This document shows positions 8,465 to 16,142 of a stretch of DNA of 64,000 bases, piece after piece. The notes under the pieces were generated by a model that did not search any database, was not told the DNA's origin, and saw only the letters and a list, made by a program, of their open reading frames with translations. Made by a program: the position numbers and the translations under genes. Position 1 is the stretch's first letter, and each line of letters starts with the position of its first letter. Origin of the DNA: an uncultured Spirochaetia bacterium (lineage in GTDB: Bacteria; Spirochaetota; Spirochaetia; SZUA-6; Bin103); NCBI GenBank assembly GCA_958296075.1, contig CATQHW010000001.1, positions 248,001 through 312,000 of the forward strand. Reading direction: 5' to 3'.

Positions 8465-10253
8465 CGTCCGCCGCCGGTTGTCCGTCGATCAAGCGATCGT
8501 AGGCGTCTTCCGTGAACTCATCCCGCACGCTCCAGCGAAGCCGCTCATCCTCACGGCCGTCGTCGTCGAGGCGCGGCGGCCGCCTCAGCGCCTGTCCCCG
8601 TACGAAGTCATCGCCGCCGCCCAGCACGGCGTGGACCTTCGCCCAATCCTCGTAGAAGTACTCGGCGAGGAGCGGGACGATCTTGCGGCGCATGACCTCG
8701 TCCACGTCCTCTCTGGTGCGGGCGACCATGAACCAGGCGTGGCCGATCAGGTGATCGCGGTCCAGCAGCCACTCCAGGCGCTCGTTCATGGCGCGGAGCA
8801 CCCCGGGAAGATCGACGCCGGTCTCATCGGCGGCATCCTCCAGCAGATCGGGATCGGGCGCCAACTCCTCGAACTCGAAGCGGCGGCGCAGCGCCGTGTC
8901 GAGCAGCGCGATCGATCGGTCGGCGGTATTCATGGTGCCCAGCAGATACAGGTTCGCCGGCAGCGTGAAGCGCTCGCCGGAGTGCGGCAGCGTGGCCGCC
9001 ACCTCGTGCTCCGCGCCCTGCCGTTTGTCGTCCTCCAGCAGTGTGATCAGTTCCCCCAGCACCTTGGAGACGTTGGCGCGGTTGATCTCGTCGATCACCA
9101 GCACGTGCGCCTCGGTCGACTCCCGCGCGCGCCGGGCGATGCGCTTGAGGACCCCGTCGGTGGGAATCAGACGAATCCGGGCATCGCTGCCGGTTTCCGG
9201 CCGCAGCCCTTCGACGAACTCCTCGTACCCGTAGGACTGGTGGAAGGTGACGAATTCGACCCGCTCCGCCCCGACCAGCTCCTGGTAGCGAACGCGAATC
9301 TCCTCATGGTTCCGGTGCTCCGGGCCATCGCAGATCTCGACGCACCGGCGCGCCGTCGCGTAGGTCTTGCCGGTACCGGGCGGCCCGTACAGGATGACGT
9401 TCAGACTTTGCCGAGCGCTGGACCGCGGTTCCGCCTGTCTTGCCGTGCGCGCCTTCCGGGGAGGACGCCATCGCTCGACGAGCGGTGACCGGTGGAAGTC
9501 GAGTTCCGCGGTTCCCGCTTCCTGCTCCAGGCGCTTGCGTATCTCGTAGATCACTTCGTCGGGCGCGGTCTTCCCTCTGTCCTGCTGACTCGGATCGCCA
9601 AGGCGCTCGACGATGCGCCGTTTGTCCAGATTCATAGTCGGTTCCACGTAGTCAGGAAACAGCAGATACAGAATGGCATGGTGCATCGGCCGCTCCCTCG
9701 GGCTGTCCACGTTCTCGTCCAGCCAGCGGATGAACTCCCAGGGCGGCTCCCGTTGCAGTTCGACCGGCGGCGCAGTCTTCGACAGGCGAACCATCTCCAT
9801 GAGATAGAGCAGGGTAAGGTCGTATCTCCAGTGCGTTGGACCAACGTTCCCGACGCCCCGCAGCGCCCGATCGCTCAGATGCGGGCTATCGGGTACATCG
9901 GAGCCCCCCATTTGCCATATCCGGTGGAAATTCCGGCGTTTATGATCCGGCGACGTATACGCTTGGTATTCCTTTGATCTGACGAACAGAAACGCAAGCC
10001 AGTACGCCTCGGCCGCCAGATGGATCACCGAGGGCGGTTGGTTTTCGAGGCTCGCTACGAACTCCGTCCATCGCCTTGGACGCGACGCCTGCAATAGCTG
10101 CTCGAGCTCCCGGACGTTGTCCACAGTCCACAGAGATTCGTCGGTGAACACCGATCCGTCGGCCAGCAAGCATCGGTCCTTCCAGGCGGCGGCCGCCGCC
10201 AGAACGTCGTCGATGTAATCGTACTCGGGCCGGGGCCCGATCCAACGTGCCAT
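8457..10253 (-). CDS. mcrB: McrB-like AAA+ GTPase, second McrBC pair
   Basis: The protein has 598 residues. A long N-terminal region (about 1-270) with a W-rich helical segment is followed by AAA+ motifs: GPPGTGKT with Lys296, LVIDEINRANVSKV near 388, and GTMNTADRSIAL near 440. I chose ATG 10253 because AAGGAG lies 8 nt upstream. An in-frame GTG at 10256 is the alternative. The N-terminal recognition region does not resemble that of the first McrB, so the two pairs probably read different targets. Its upstream DNA carries the same operator type as the first pair, beside a truncated regulator copy. Confidence 0.88.
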   Translation of the reverse strand: MARWIGPRPEYDYIDDVLAAAAAWKDRCLLADGSVFTDESLWTVDNVRELEQLLQASRPRRWTEFVASLENQPPSVIHLAAEAYWLAFLFVRSKEYQAYTSPDHKRRNFHRIWQMGGSDVPDSPHLSDRALRGVGNVGPTHWRYDLTLLYLMEMVRLSKTAPPVELQREPPWEFIRWLDENVDSPRERPMHHAILYLLFPDYVEPTMNLDKRRIVERLGDPSQQDRGKTAPDEVIYEIRKRLEQEAGTAELDFHRSPLVERWRPPRKARTARQAEPRSSARQSLNVILYGPPGTGKTYATARRCVEICDGPEHRNHEEIRVRYQELVGAERVEFVTFHQSYGYEEFVEGLRPETGSDARIRLIPTDGVLKRIARRARESTEAHVLVIDEINRANVSKVLGELITLLEDDKRQGAEHEVAATLPHSGERFTLPANLYLLGTMNTADRSIALLDTALRRRFEFEELAPDPDLLEDAADETGVDLPGVLRAMNERLEWLLDRDHLIGHAWFMVARTREDVDEVMRRKIVPLLAEYFYEDWAKVHAVLGGGDDFVRGQALRRPPRLDDDGREDERLRWSVRDEFTEDAYDRLIDGQPAADDA

Positions 10254-10322
10254 CACTCATTCTCCTTCTGATTTTTCGAGGTTGTGTCAACAGGTGTGTA
10301 AACGAGTCAGCAGCGCGCGTCG

Positions 10323-10358
10323 TTTACGAACGATGGGATAATCGTAGACGGTCATAAA
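10323..10358. promoter_or_regulatory. Second copy of the candidate operator
   Basis: TTTACGA (10323-10329) and TCATAAA (10352-10358) match the perfect inverted repeat at 5971-6004 with one substitution and 2 extra bases between the half-sites. It lies upstream of the second mcrB and at the start of the decayed regulator copy, so the intact regulator could act here in trans. Confidence 0.45.
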
Positions 10359-10808
10359 CCACTTGTCAAGAGGCAGGAGACCGGCCGGCGGCTGAAGCTC
10401 GCGCGGACGGCGGCGGGTCTGTCGCTCCGGGGACTGGCCGGCGCCATCGGCGGCCGCGTCACGGCGCTGGCGCTGGGCAAGTACGAACGCGGCGAGTCGC
10501 TGCCCGCTCGGACGTCCTGCACGCGGTCGCCGGCGCCCTCCACGTGCCGGTGAGCTACTTGGTCGGCGAACCCGAGCGGACGCTGGCGCTGAACGCCGTC
10601 GCCTTCCGGAGCAAGGCGATCGCCGGCCGGCGCGAGCAGATGCGGGTCGAGGCGCAGGTGCTCCGCCCGCTGGAACGGTACGCCGCCGTCGAGGACCTCC
10701 TCCGACTGCCGGTCGCAGCATGGAAGGAGTGGGACAAACCGGACGGCACGCCCTTCCCCGTCACCCACATCGTCGATGCGGAGCGGGGTGCCTGGGCATT
10801 GCGGGGTC
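10331..10808 (+). pseudogene. Truncated, frameshifted copy of the XRE/ImmA regulator
   Basis: From the ATG-like position at 10333 the DNA matches the intact regulator (5981 onwards) closely through the helix-turn-helix and on to about its residue 155, then stops matching near 10808. The lesions are direct. The start region reads ATG GGA TAA, an immediate stop. One base is missing at about 10502, where the intact gene has CTGCCGCGCTCC. The whole peptidase domain is absent. A 100-codon frame from 10544 is only the rear fragment. The next gene begins 40 bp later. It cannot make a working regulator. Confidence 0.85.
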
Positions 10809-10847
10809 CACTGCCGGTCTGTTATATGGTCGGCCGTGGAAGATGAC

Positions 10848-11954
10848 ATGATGAAGCGACGAACGGGCCGAGCGTTCCGGTTGCCTGCCGCGGCGGCGCT
10901 GCTGGCCGTGCTGCTCGGCGGCGCGTCGGCCGCGGCCGACGGCCCGCTGACCGTGGTTTCCTTCGGCGGCTCCTATGCCCTGGCCAGCCAGAAGGCGTAT
11001 CACGAGCCGTTCACGGCCGAGACCGGAATCGAGGTGCGTCTGGAGGACTACAACGGCGGCCTCGCCCAGATACGCGCGCAGGTGGAGACCGGCAACGTGC
11101 ATTGGGACATCGTCGACCTGAACGTCGCCGACGCGGTGCGCGGCTGCGACGAGGGGCTGCTGGAGTTCATCGCGGTCGACGACCTGCCGCCGGGACCGGA
11201 CGGCACGCCCGCCGAGGACGACTTCTTCCCCGGCACCCTGACCGACTGCGGAATGGGGACGATCTTCTTCTCCACGGTCTACGCCTATCATCCGGAGCAT
11301 TTCCCGGATGAACGGCCAACGACCATCGACGACTTCTTCGACATGGAACGCTTCCCCGGCCGCCGCGGCATGCGCCGCACGCCGGAGGACAACCTGGAGT
11401 TCGCCCTGCTGGCCGACGGCGTGCCGCTGGATAGCGTATACACCACGCTCAGCACGCCGGCCGGCGTGGACCGCGCCTTCCGCAAGCTCGACACGATCAA
11501 GGACCAGATCGTGTGGTGGCAGGCCGGCGCCCAGCCCCCGCAGATGCTGGCCGACGGCGAGGTGGTGATGAGCACCACGTACAACGGGCGTATCTTCAAC
11601 GCCCAGGTGCGGGAGAACCAGCCGTTCGTTATCGTCTGGGACGGCCAGTTGTTCGACAACACGCAACTGGTGATCGTGGCCGGCACGCCGAACCTGGACG
11701 CGGCGCGCCGGTTCATCGCCTTCGCCAGCCGCGCCGAGTCGATGGCGCGAGTGGGCCACTACATCTCCTACAGCCCGGTGCGCCGGTCCGGCACCGCGCT
11801 GATCTCCACCCACCTGGAGACCGGGGTGGAGATGGCCCCGCACATGCCGACCGCGCCCGCCAACATGCGCCGTGCGCTGCACAACGACTGGGAGTGGTGG
11901 AGCGACCATGGAGATGAGATGAACGAGCGCTTCAGCGCCTGGCTGGCGCGCTGA
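10848..11954 (+). CDS. ABC transporter substrate-binding protein, PotD-like (family 1)
   Basis: The protein has about 368 residues. A basic start (MMKRRTGRAFR) precedes a hydrophobic stretch ending ASAAAD, a Sec signal peptide for a periplasmic or lipid-free binding protein. The mature part begins TVVSFGGSYALASQ and has the spermidine/putrescine or iron-type bilobal solute-binding pattern (DIVDLNVADAV; STTYNGRIFNAQ). Two adjacent ATGs (10848, 10851) are possible starts with only a weak GGA upstream. No permease or ATPase gene is beside it, so the ligand and its membrane partners are unknown. It converges with a TRAP-type binding protein. Confidence 0.8.
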   Translation: MMKRRTGRAFRLPAAAALLAVLLGGASAAADGPLTVVSFGGSYALASQKAYHEPFTAETGIEVRLEDYNGGLAQIRAQVETGNVHWDIVDLNVADAVRGCDEGLLEFIAVDDLPPGPDGTPAEDDFFPGTLTDCGMGTIFFSTVYAYHPEHFPDERPTTIDDFFDMERFPGRRGMRRTPEDNLEFALLADGVPLDSVYTTLSTPAGVDRAFRKLDTIKDQIVWWQAGAQPPQMLADGEVVMSTTYNGRIFNAQVRENQPFVIVWDGQLFDNTQLVIVAGTPNLDAARRFIAFASRAESMARVGHYISYSPVRRSGTALISTHLETGVEMAPHMPTAPANMRRALHNDWEWWSDHGDEMNERFSAWLAR

Positions 11955-11978
11955 AACGGGGATGCCGGCGACGGCACG

Positions 11979-13019
11979 CTATGAATAGGGGTGGCCGGCC
12001 TGCTCGATGGTCGCGCGGTATCGCTTGAGGATGGCGATGACGCGGGCGGCGCGCGGGCTGGTCCGGGCGACCTCGTCCCAGAACCTGAGCGCTTCGTCCT
12101 CCACCCGCTTCCATTCGTCGTTGGGGATGGTGGTGAGCTGCAGCTTGGCGCCGGCGGTGCGGAGGTGCGCCTCGCCGCCCCAGTACCAGTGCTGGCGGTA
12201 GTAGTGCGAGCTGTCCATGCAGACGCGCAACAGCTCCTGCAGGTGCGCGGGCAGCGCGTTCCAGGAGTCGGTATTGGCGAAGAACGATCCGCACCACGCG
12301 CCGGAGATGTTGTTGGTCAGGAAGTACCTGGTCACCTCCGCCCAGCCCACGGCGTACGCCTCGGTGATGCCGGACCAGGCGAGTCCGTCGAGCGTCCCGG
12401 CGCGCAGCGCCGCCTCCACGTCGTCCCACGGCAGAGTGACCGGCACCACGCCGAACCGGGTCAGGAACCGGCCGGCGGTCGGAATGGTGAACAGGCGCTT
12501 GCCCTGCAGGTCGGCCAGGCTGCGGATCGGATCGACCGTGATGAAGTGACACGGGTCCCAGGCGCCGGCGCTCAGCCAGGTGACGCCGTCGATCTCCCCG
12601 TAGGCCTCCGCCCAGATCTCGTTCAAGCCGTACCGTTCGAACAGCACCGGCAGGTCGAGGCTGTGACGGGTGCCGAACGGGAAGTAGCCGCCGAACACGG
12701 CGACGTCGGCGGGCGATGCCATCGAGTCGTCATCGCTCTGCACCGCATCCACGACGCCGTTCTGCAGCGCGCGGAACAGTTCGGCCGTCGGCGCAAGCTG
12801 GTCGGCCGTGTACAGCTCGATCGTCATCTCGCCGTTGGCGATGCGGTTGAACGCGTCGACGGCCGGCTTCACCACGTGCTCCGCCAACGGGCCGCCGGCG
12901 TAGGTTTGCAGGCGCCACACGATCGGCGACCGGGCGCGCGCGATCGCCGGCGCGCCGACCGCGGCGGCCGCAGCCACCGCACCGGCGCCGGTCTTCATCA
13001 GGAACTCACGTCGGTCCAT
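11979..13019 (-). CDS. TRAP transporter solute-binding protein, DctP/DctP-like, Tat-exported
   Basis: The protein has 346 residues from ATG 13019. The N-terminus MDRREFLMKTGAGAV is a twin-arginine signal followed by an alanine-rich segment and ARARS. The body has the DctP fold pattern: the conserved arginine/asparagine strand near the middle with LQGKRLFTIPTAGRFL, and TLDGLAWSGITEAYAVG. These bind organic or sugar acids and deliver them to DctQM. No dctQ or dctM gene is adjacent. The open frame reaches 13163, but the Tat motif fixes the start at 13019. Confidence 0.85.
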   Translation of the reverse strand: MDRREFLMKTGAGAVAAAAAVGAPAIARARSPIVWRLQTYAGGPLAEHVVKPAVDAFNRIANGEMTIELYTADQLAPTAELFRALQNGVVDAVQSDDDSMASPADVAVFGGYFPFGTRHSLDLPVLFERYGLNEIWAEAYGEIDGVTWLSAGAWDPCHFITVDPIRSLADLQGKRLFTIPTAGRFLTRFGVVPVTLPWDDVEAALRAGTLDGLAWSGITEAYAVGWAEVTRYFLTNNISGAWCGSFFANTDSWNALPAHLQELLRVCMDSSHYYRQHWYWGGEAHLRTAGAKLQLTTIPNDEWKRVEDEALRFWDEVARTSPRAARVIAILKRYRATIEQAGHPYS

Positions 13020-13192
13020 GGCCCGCATCCTACACCGTTCACGGCGCCGCCCTACGCTGAAACCGCTCTCGGCGGCCGGCAGCGCAGCGGCGCCCGCGAC
13101 CTCGCCGGCCGCCGGCCGGTCCCGGCACGGCCGGCGGCTCCACCTTGCAGCGGCAGTAGCCACGGGCCGACAACTGTAGTATGGTGCGGAGC

Positions 13193-13220
13193 AAAGGAGG
13201 CGATTTCGCCTAAGGAGGCT
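13193..13220 (+). promoter_or_regulatory. infC leader: two Shine-Dalgarno sequences flanking a small hairpin
   Basis: AAAGGAGG (13193-13200) and AAGGAGG (13212-13218) bracket a 6-bp inverted repeat AGGCGA/TCGCCT (13198-13211) with a 2-nt loop. The second site lies 4 nt from the TTG start of infC. The hairpin uses the last bases of the first site. This could be a device that tunes IF3 translation. It is visible in the sequence, but its function is inferred. Confidence 0.45.
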
Positions 13221-13222
13221 TA

Positions 13223-13738
13223 TTGGTCAAGGATCTCAGGGTGAACGACATGATCCGGGTGCGGGAAGTGCGTCTGATCGGCGCCGACGGCGCCCAACTC
13301 GGTGTCGTCCCGACAGAAGAGGCGCGCAGTTCAGCGCGGCAGACAGGTCTGGACTTGGTGGAGGTTTCCCCCATGGCTCGGCCGCCGGTCTGCAAACTGC
13401 TCGATTACGGCAAGTACAAGTTCGAGCAGGAAAAGCGCATTCGCGAGTCGAAGAAGCGGCAGCGGCTTACCAAGCTCAAGGAAATCCGCATGCAGCCCAA
13501 GATCGACTCCCATGACCTGGACTTCAAGTCCAAACACATCAAGACGTTTCTGGACCAGGGGAACAAGGTGAAGGTGACCGTCCGATTTCGGGGCCGCGAG
13601 CTGGCGCACACGGAGATCGGCCGCGCCGTGCTCGACCGCGTGGTCGAACGCACGCGGGAGTACGCGGTGCTGACGCGGTCGGCGCAGATGGAGGGCCGCT
13701 TCATGTCGATGGTCCTGAGTCCGAAATCGAGAAAGTGA
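13223..13738 (+). CDS. infC: Translation initiation factor IF-3
   Basis: The protein has 171 residues with both IF3 domains: the N-terminal block around [18 protein letters not shown] and the C-terminal block with [15 protein letters not shown] and [15 protein letters not shown]3 binds the 30S subunit and checks start codons. The start is TTG at 13223 behind AAGGAGG. The classical ATT start is present one base earlier but out of frame. A rare start codon fits the known autoregulation of infC. rpmI follows after 2 bp, the universal infC-rpmI-rplT operon. Confidence 0.97.
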   Translation: MVKDLRVNDMIRVREVRLIGADGAQLGVVPTEEARSSARQTGLDLVEVSPMARPPVCKLLDYGKYKFEQEKRIRESKKRQRLTKLKEIRMQPKIDSHDLDFKSKHIKTFLDQGNKVKVTVRFRGRELAHTEIGRAVLDRVVERTREYAVLTRSAQMEGRFMSMVLSPKSRK

Positions 13739-13740
13739 CG

Positions 13741-13941
13741 ATGAAGACCAAGTCCAAGACCCACCGCAGCTCCGCCAAGCGCTTCAGCATCACCGCGAAG
13801 GGCAAGGTAAAGTACAAGAAGCAGGGGCTGCGCCACATACTGACCAAGAAGGCCAGCAAGCGAAAGCGGAAACTGCGGCGCTCGGGGCTGCTCAGCCCGA
13901 CCGAGCGCAAGCGCATCCGTCGCCTGCTGCCGAAAGGATAG
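13741..13941 (+). CDS. rpmI: 50S ribosomal protein L35
   Basis: The protein has 66 very basic residues, starting [15 protein letters not shown] and ending RRLLPKG, the standard L35 pattern. The ATG at 13741 follows the infC stop by 2 bp. A GTG two codons earlier overlaps infC and is less likely. Confidence 0.97.
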   Translation: MKTKSKTHRSSAKRFSITAKGKVKYKKQGLRHILTKKASKRKRKLRRSGLLSPTERKRIRRLLPKG

Positions 13942-13947
13942 AGACCT

Positions 13948-14316
13948 ATGTCACGAGCGACCAACAGTCACAAGCACCACGCCAAGCGCCGCAAGATACT
14001 CAAGCAGGCCAAGGGCTACTGGGGGCGGCGCAGCAAACTGTACCGCACGGCCAAGGACGCGCTGGCCAAGGCGGGCATGTACGCCTACCGCGATCGCCGG
14101 CGCCGCAAGGGGGAGTTCCGGCGCCTCTGGATCGCGCGCATCTCAGCCGCCAGCCGACAGCATGACCTGCGCTACTCGCAGTTCATGCACGGGTTGGCGC
14201 GGGCCGGGATCGCCCTGAACCGCAAGGCGCTCTCCAACTTGGCGATCGAGGATCCGGCGGCCTTCGAAGCGATCGTTGATCGCGCCCGGGCGGAACTGGC
14301 CGCCGCGCGGTCATGA
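13948..14316 (+). CDS. rplT: 50S ribosomal protein L20
   Basis: The protein has 122 residues with the conserved start (SHKHHAKRRKILKQAKGYWG) and the C-terminal globular part with FMHGLARAGIALNRK. L20 is an early 23S rRNA assembly protein and in many bacteria feeds back on the infC-rpmI-rplT mRNA. Its stop overlaps the next gene's ATG, which extends the operon into cell-division genes. Confidence 0.97.
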   Translation: MSRATNSHKHHAKRRKILKQAKGYWGRRSKLYRTAKDALAKAGMYAYRDRRRRKGEFRRLWIARISAASRQHDLRYSQFMHGLARAGIALNRKALSNLAIEDPAAFEAIVDRARAELAAARS

Positions 14317-14720
14317 TCCGCGTCCAGCAGATCGCCGACCTGGAGGCGCGGGTACTGCGCGCGGTCGATCTGATCGAGCGCCTGCGCGCCGAGAACCACA
14401 CTCTGAGCGCGGAGCTTTCCGAATCGCGGGAGCGACTCCAGGAATCCGAGGCGCGCTCGCGGGGGCTGGAGAAGACGCTCGACGACCTGCGCAGCGAGCA
14501 GGAGAAGGTGGAGCAGATCGTCGTGCGTGCGCTGGACAAGCTCGACGGGCTGGAGGACGCTTGGCCGGAACAGCGGGATGAACCGCCGGAAATACAGGAT
14601 GCGCCGGCCGACGAGACGCCAGCCGGCGCGGTAGCTCTCCCGCCCGATCCCCCGCCGAATCCTCCCGGCTCCGGTGCGTCCGCGACCGGCGAGAGTTCGT
14701 TCGGCACCGGTGGACGGTAA
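14313..14720 (+). CDS. Coiled-coil protein, possible ZapB-like partner of ZapA
   Basis: The protein has 135 residues. Residues 5-85 are an almost uninterrupted heptad coiled coil (LEARVLRAVDLIERLRAENH onward). Residues 90-135 are a proline/acid/glycine-rich low-complexity tail. The ATG overlaps the rplT stop as ATGA, and zapA begins 42 bp downstream. A short coiled coil next to ZapA is what one expects of a ZapB-type Z-ring partner, but the sequence is too generic for a firm assignment. Confidence 0.6.
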   Translation: MIRVQQIADLEARVLRAVDLIERLRAENHTLSAELSESRERLQESEARSRGLEKTLDDLRSEQEKVEQIVVRALDKLDGLEDAWPEQRDEPPEIQDAPADETPAGAVALPPDPPPNPPGSGASATGESSFGTGGR

Positions 14721-14762
14721 CGCGGCCGGGTAAGGACGCCGGCGCGCGGTGAAGAGTAGCCG

Positions 14763-15122
14763 GTGGCCAAGCACCTTGCCCAAGTCGATATCCTGGGCTC
14801 GTCGTTCACGATCAAGTCGGACGAATCGACCGAGCACCTCGCCGAGCTCATCGAGCACTTCTCCAGCCGGGTGGCCGAAGCCCGGCGCGCGATGCCGCAG
14901 GCGGACTCCCTGCGCGTGGCGATCGTCTCCGGGCTCAACATCACCGACGAGCTGTTCAGGGCGCGCAAGGAGAACGCGGAGACCGTTCGCGACGCGCACG
15001 CCGCCGGGGAGATCGCCAGCCGCCTGATCGGGATGATCGATCAGACGCTGGTCGCCGGCGACGCCGTCGGCGGGAAGACCGAACCGCCTGCCGAGACCGC
15101 CGAGGAGTCGACCGCCTCATAG
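14763..15122 (+). CDS. zapA: Cell division protein ZapA
   Basis: The protein has 119 residues. The N-terminal domain starts with the family pattern (VDILGSSFTIKSDESTEHL), and a helix that dimerises in ZapA follows (LRVAIVSGLNITDELFRARKE). ZapA cross-links FtsZ filaments at midcell. The start is GTG at 14763. The last 27 codons are a low-complexity tail that overlaps the 3' end of the convergent PfkB gene by 82 bp. Confidence 0.85.
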   Translation: MAKHLAQVDILGSSFTIKSDESTEHLAELIEHFSSRVAEARRAMPQADSLRVAIVSGLNITDELFRARKENAETVRDAHAAGEIASRLIGMIDQTLVAGDAVGGKTEPPAETAEESTAS

Positions 15123-16108
15123 TCGCAGCCGTCGACCGCGACGATGGCGGCGGCCACGCGATTGCCCAGCGCAGCCGCCTGCGCGGCGCTGCCGCCGGCC
15201 AGCATCGCGTGCAGGTAGCCGGCGGCGAATGAGTCCCCTGCCCCGGTCGTGTCGAGCGGGTCGACCGGCACGCCGGCGATGAGCGCCGCCGCCGCGCCGC
15301 GCTCCAACACCAGGCACCCCGCCGCTCCCAGCTTGACGACCACGGCCGGCGCCACCCCGGCCAGCGGCGCGCAGGCGGGCACCGGATCGCCGCCGCCCGT
15401 CCCGCCGGCAACCAGCGCGGCGAGCGCGCGCGCTTCCTGCTCGTTGGCGAACAGCAGATCGACCGACCCCGCGATCCAGTCGAGCAGCTCGCGGCCGAAC
15501 TCGCGCACCACCAGCACGTCGGCCACGTCGAATGCGACCGGTACGCCGCCGGCCCGCGCTTCGGCCGCGGCCGCGCGGAGCGCCCCCTCCGGGCGGTCCG
15601 GGCCCCACAGGTAGGCGGTCGCGTAGAAGCAGGCGCTGGCAGCGATCGCCGCCCGGTCGAGATGGCCGGCGGCCAGCGTCCGGCACGCCCCCAGCGAGGT
15701 GAACATGGTGCGCTGGCCGTCAGGGGTGACCAGCACCACCGACGTGCCGGTCGGTTCGTGCGGATGCGTGCCCAGTCCGGAGGCGACCCCCGCCGCGGCC
15801 AGCCGCCGGGCCAACTCGCGACCCAGGGCGTCGCCGCCGACCATGCCGGTCATCACCGGCGGCGCGGACGCGCCGCCGCCGGCCAGCCGCGCCAGCCACG
15901 CCAGCCCGCGCAGCGTGTTGGCGCAGCTTCCGCCAGGCCGCCGCTCGTGCCGGCGGAGCCCGCCGGCGACCTGGGCCGCCCGCTCGGCGTCGACCAGCGA
16001 CATCGTCCCGGGCGCCGCGCCGGTGCGCGCCAGCCGCTCGGCCGGCACGCGGCCTATCAGGTCCATGAGCGGATTGCCCATGCCGAACACCGAGTAGTTG
16101 GCCACCAT
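15041..16108 (-). CDS. PfkB-family carbohydrate/nucleoside kinase (adenosine kinase-like)
   Basis: The 355-residue ribokinase-fold protein has the N-terminal PfkB signature region with GGSCANTLRGLAWLARL and the C-terminal signature DTTGAGDSFAAGYLHA (about 288-303), whose Asp is the catalytic base. The pattern (GNPLMDLIG start, GGSCANT) is closest to the adenosine-kinase/PfkB-like sugar kinases often mis-named fructokinase, and the substrate is not determined. It is monocistronic and convergent with zapA, with an 82-bp tail overlap. It is divergent from the TPR gene. Confidence 0.85.
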   Translation of the reverse strand: MVANYSVFGMGNPLMDLIGRVPAERLARTGAAPGTMSLVDAERAAQVAGGLRRHERRPGGSCANTLRGLAWLARLAGGGASAPPVMTGMVGGDALGRELARRLAAAGVASGLGTHPHEPTGTSVVLVTPDGQRTMFTSLGACRTLAAGHLDRAAIAASACFYATAYLWGPDRPEGALRAAAAEARAGGVPVAFDVADVLVVREFGRELLDWIAGSVDLLFANEQEARALAALVAGGTGGGDPVPACAPLAGVAPAVVVKLGAAGCLVLERGAAAALIAGVPVDPLDTTGAGDSFAAGYLHAMLAGGSAAQAAALGNRVAAAIVAVDGCDYEAVDSSAVSAGGSVFPPTASPATSV

Positions 16109-16142
16109 CGTCTCCTGCTACGCTCGTCGAGCGGTCATTCTA

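Noticed and set aside
10254..10292. TTGACA-like -35 upstream of the second mcrB (minus strand)
   Set aside because: At the right distance the sequence is the ribosome binding site, with no acceptable -10, so it was not called as a promoter.
10761..13244. Long antisense frames (10761-11909 minus, 11991-13244 plus)
   Set aside because: They mirror the two solute-binding protein genes, which have signal peptides and family motifs.
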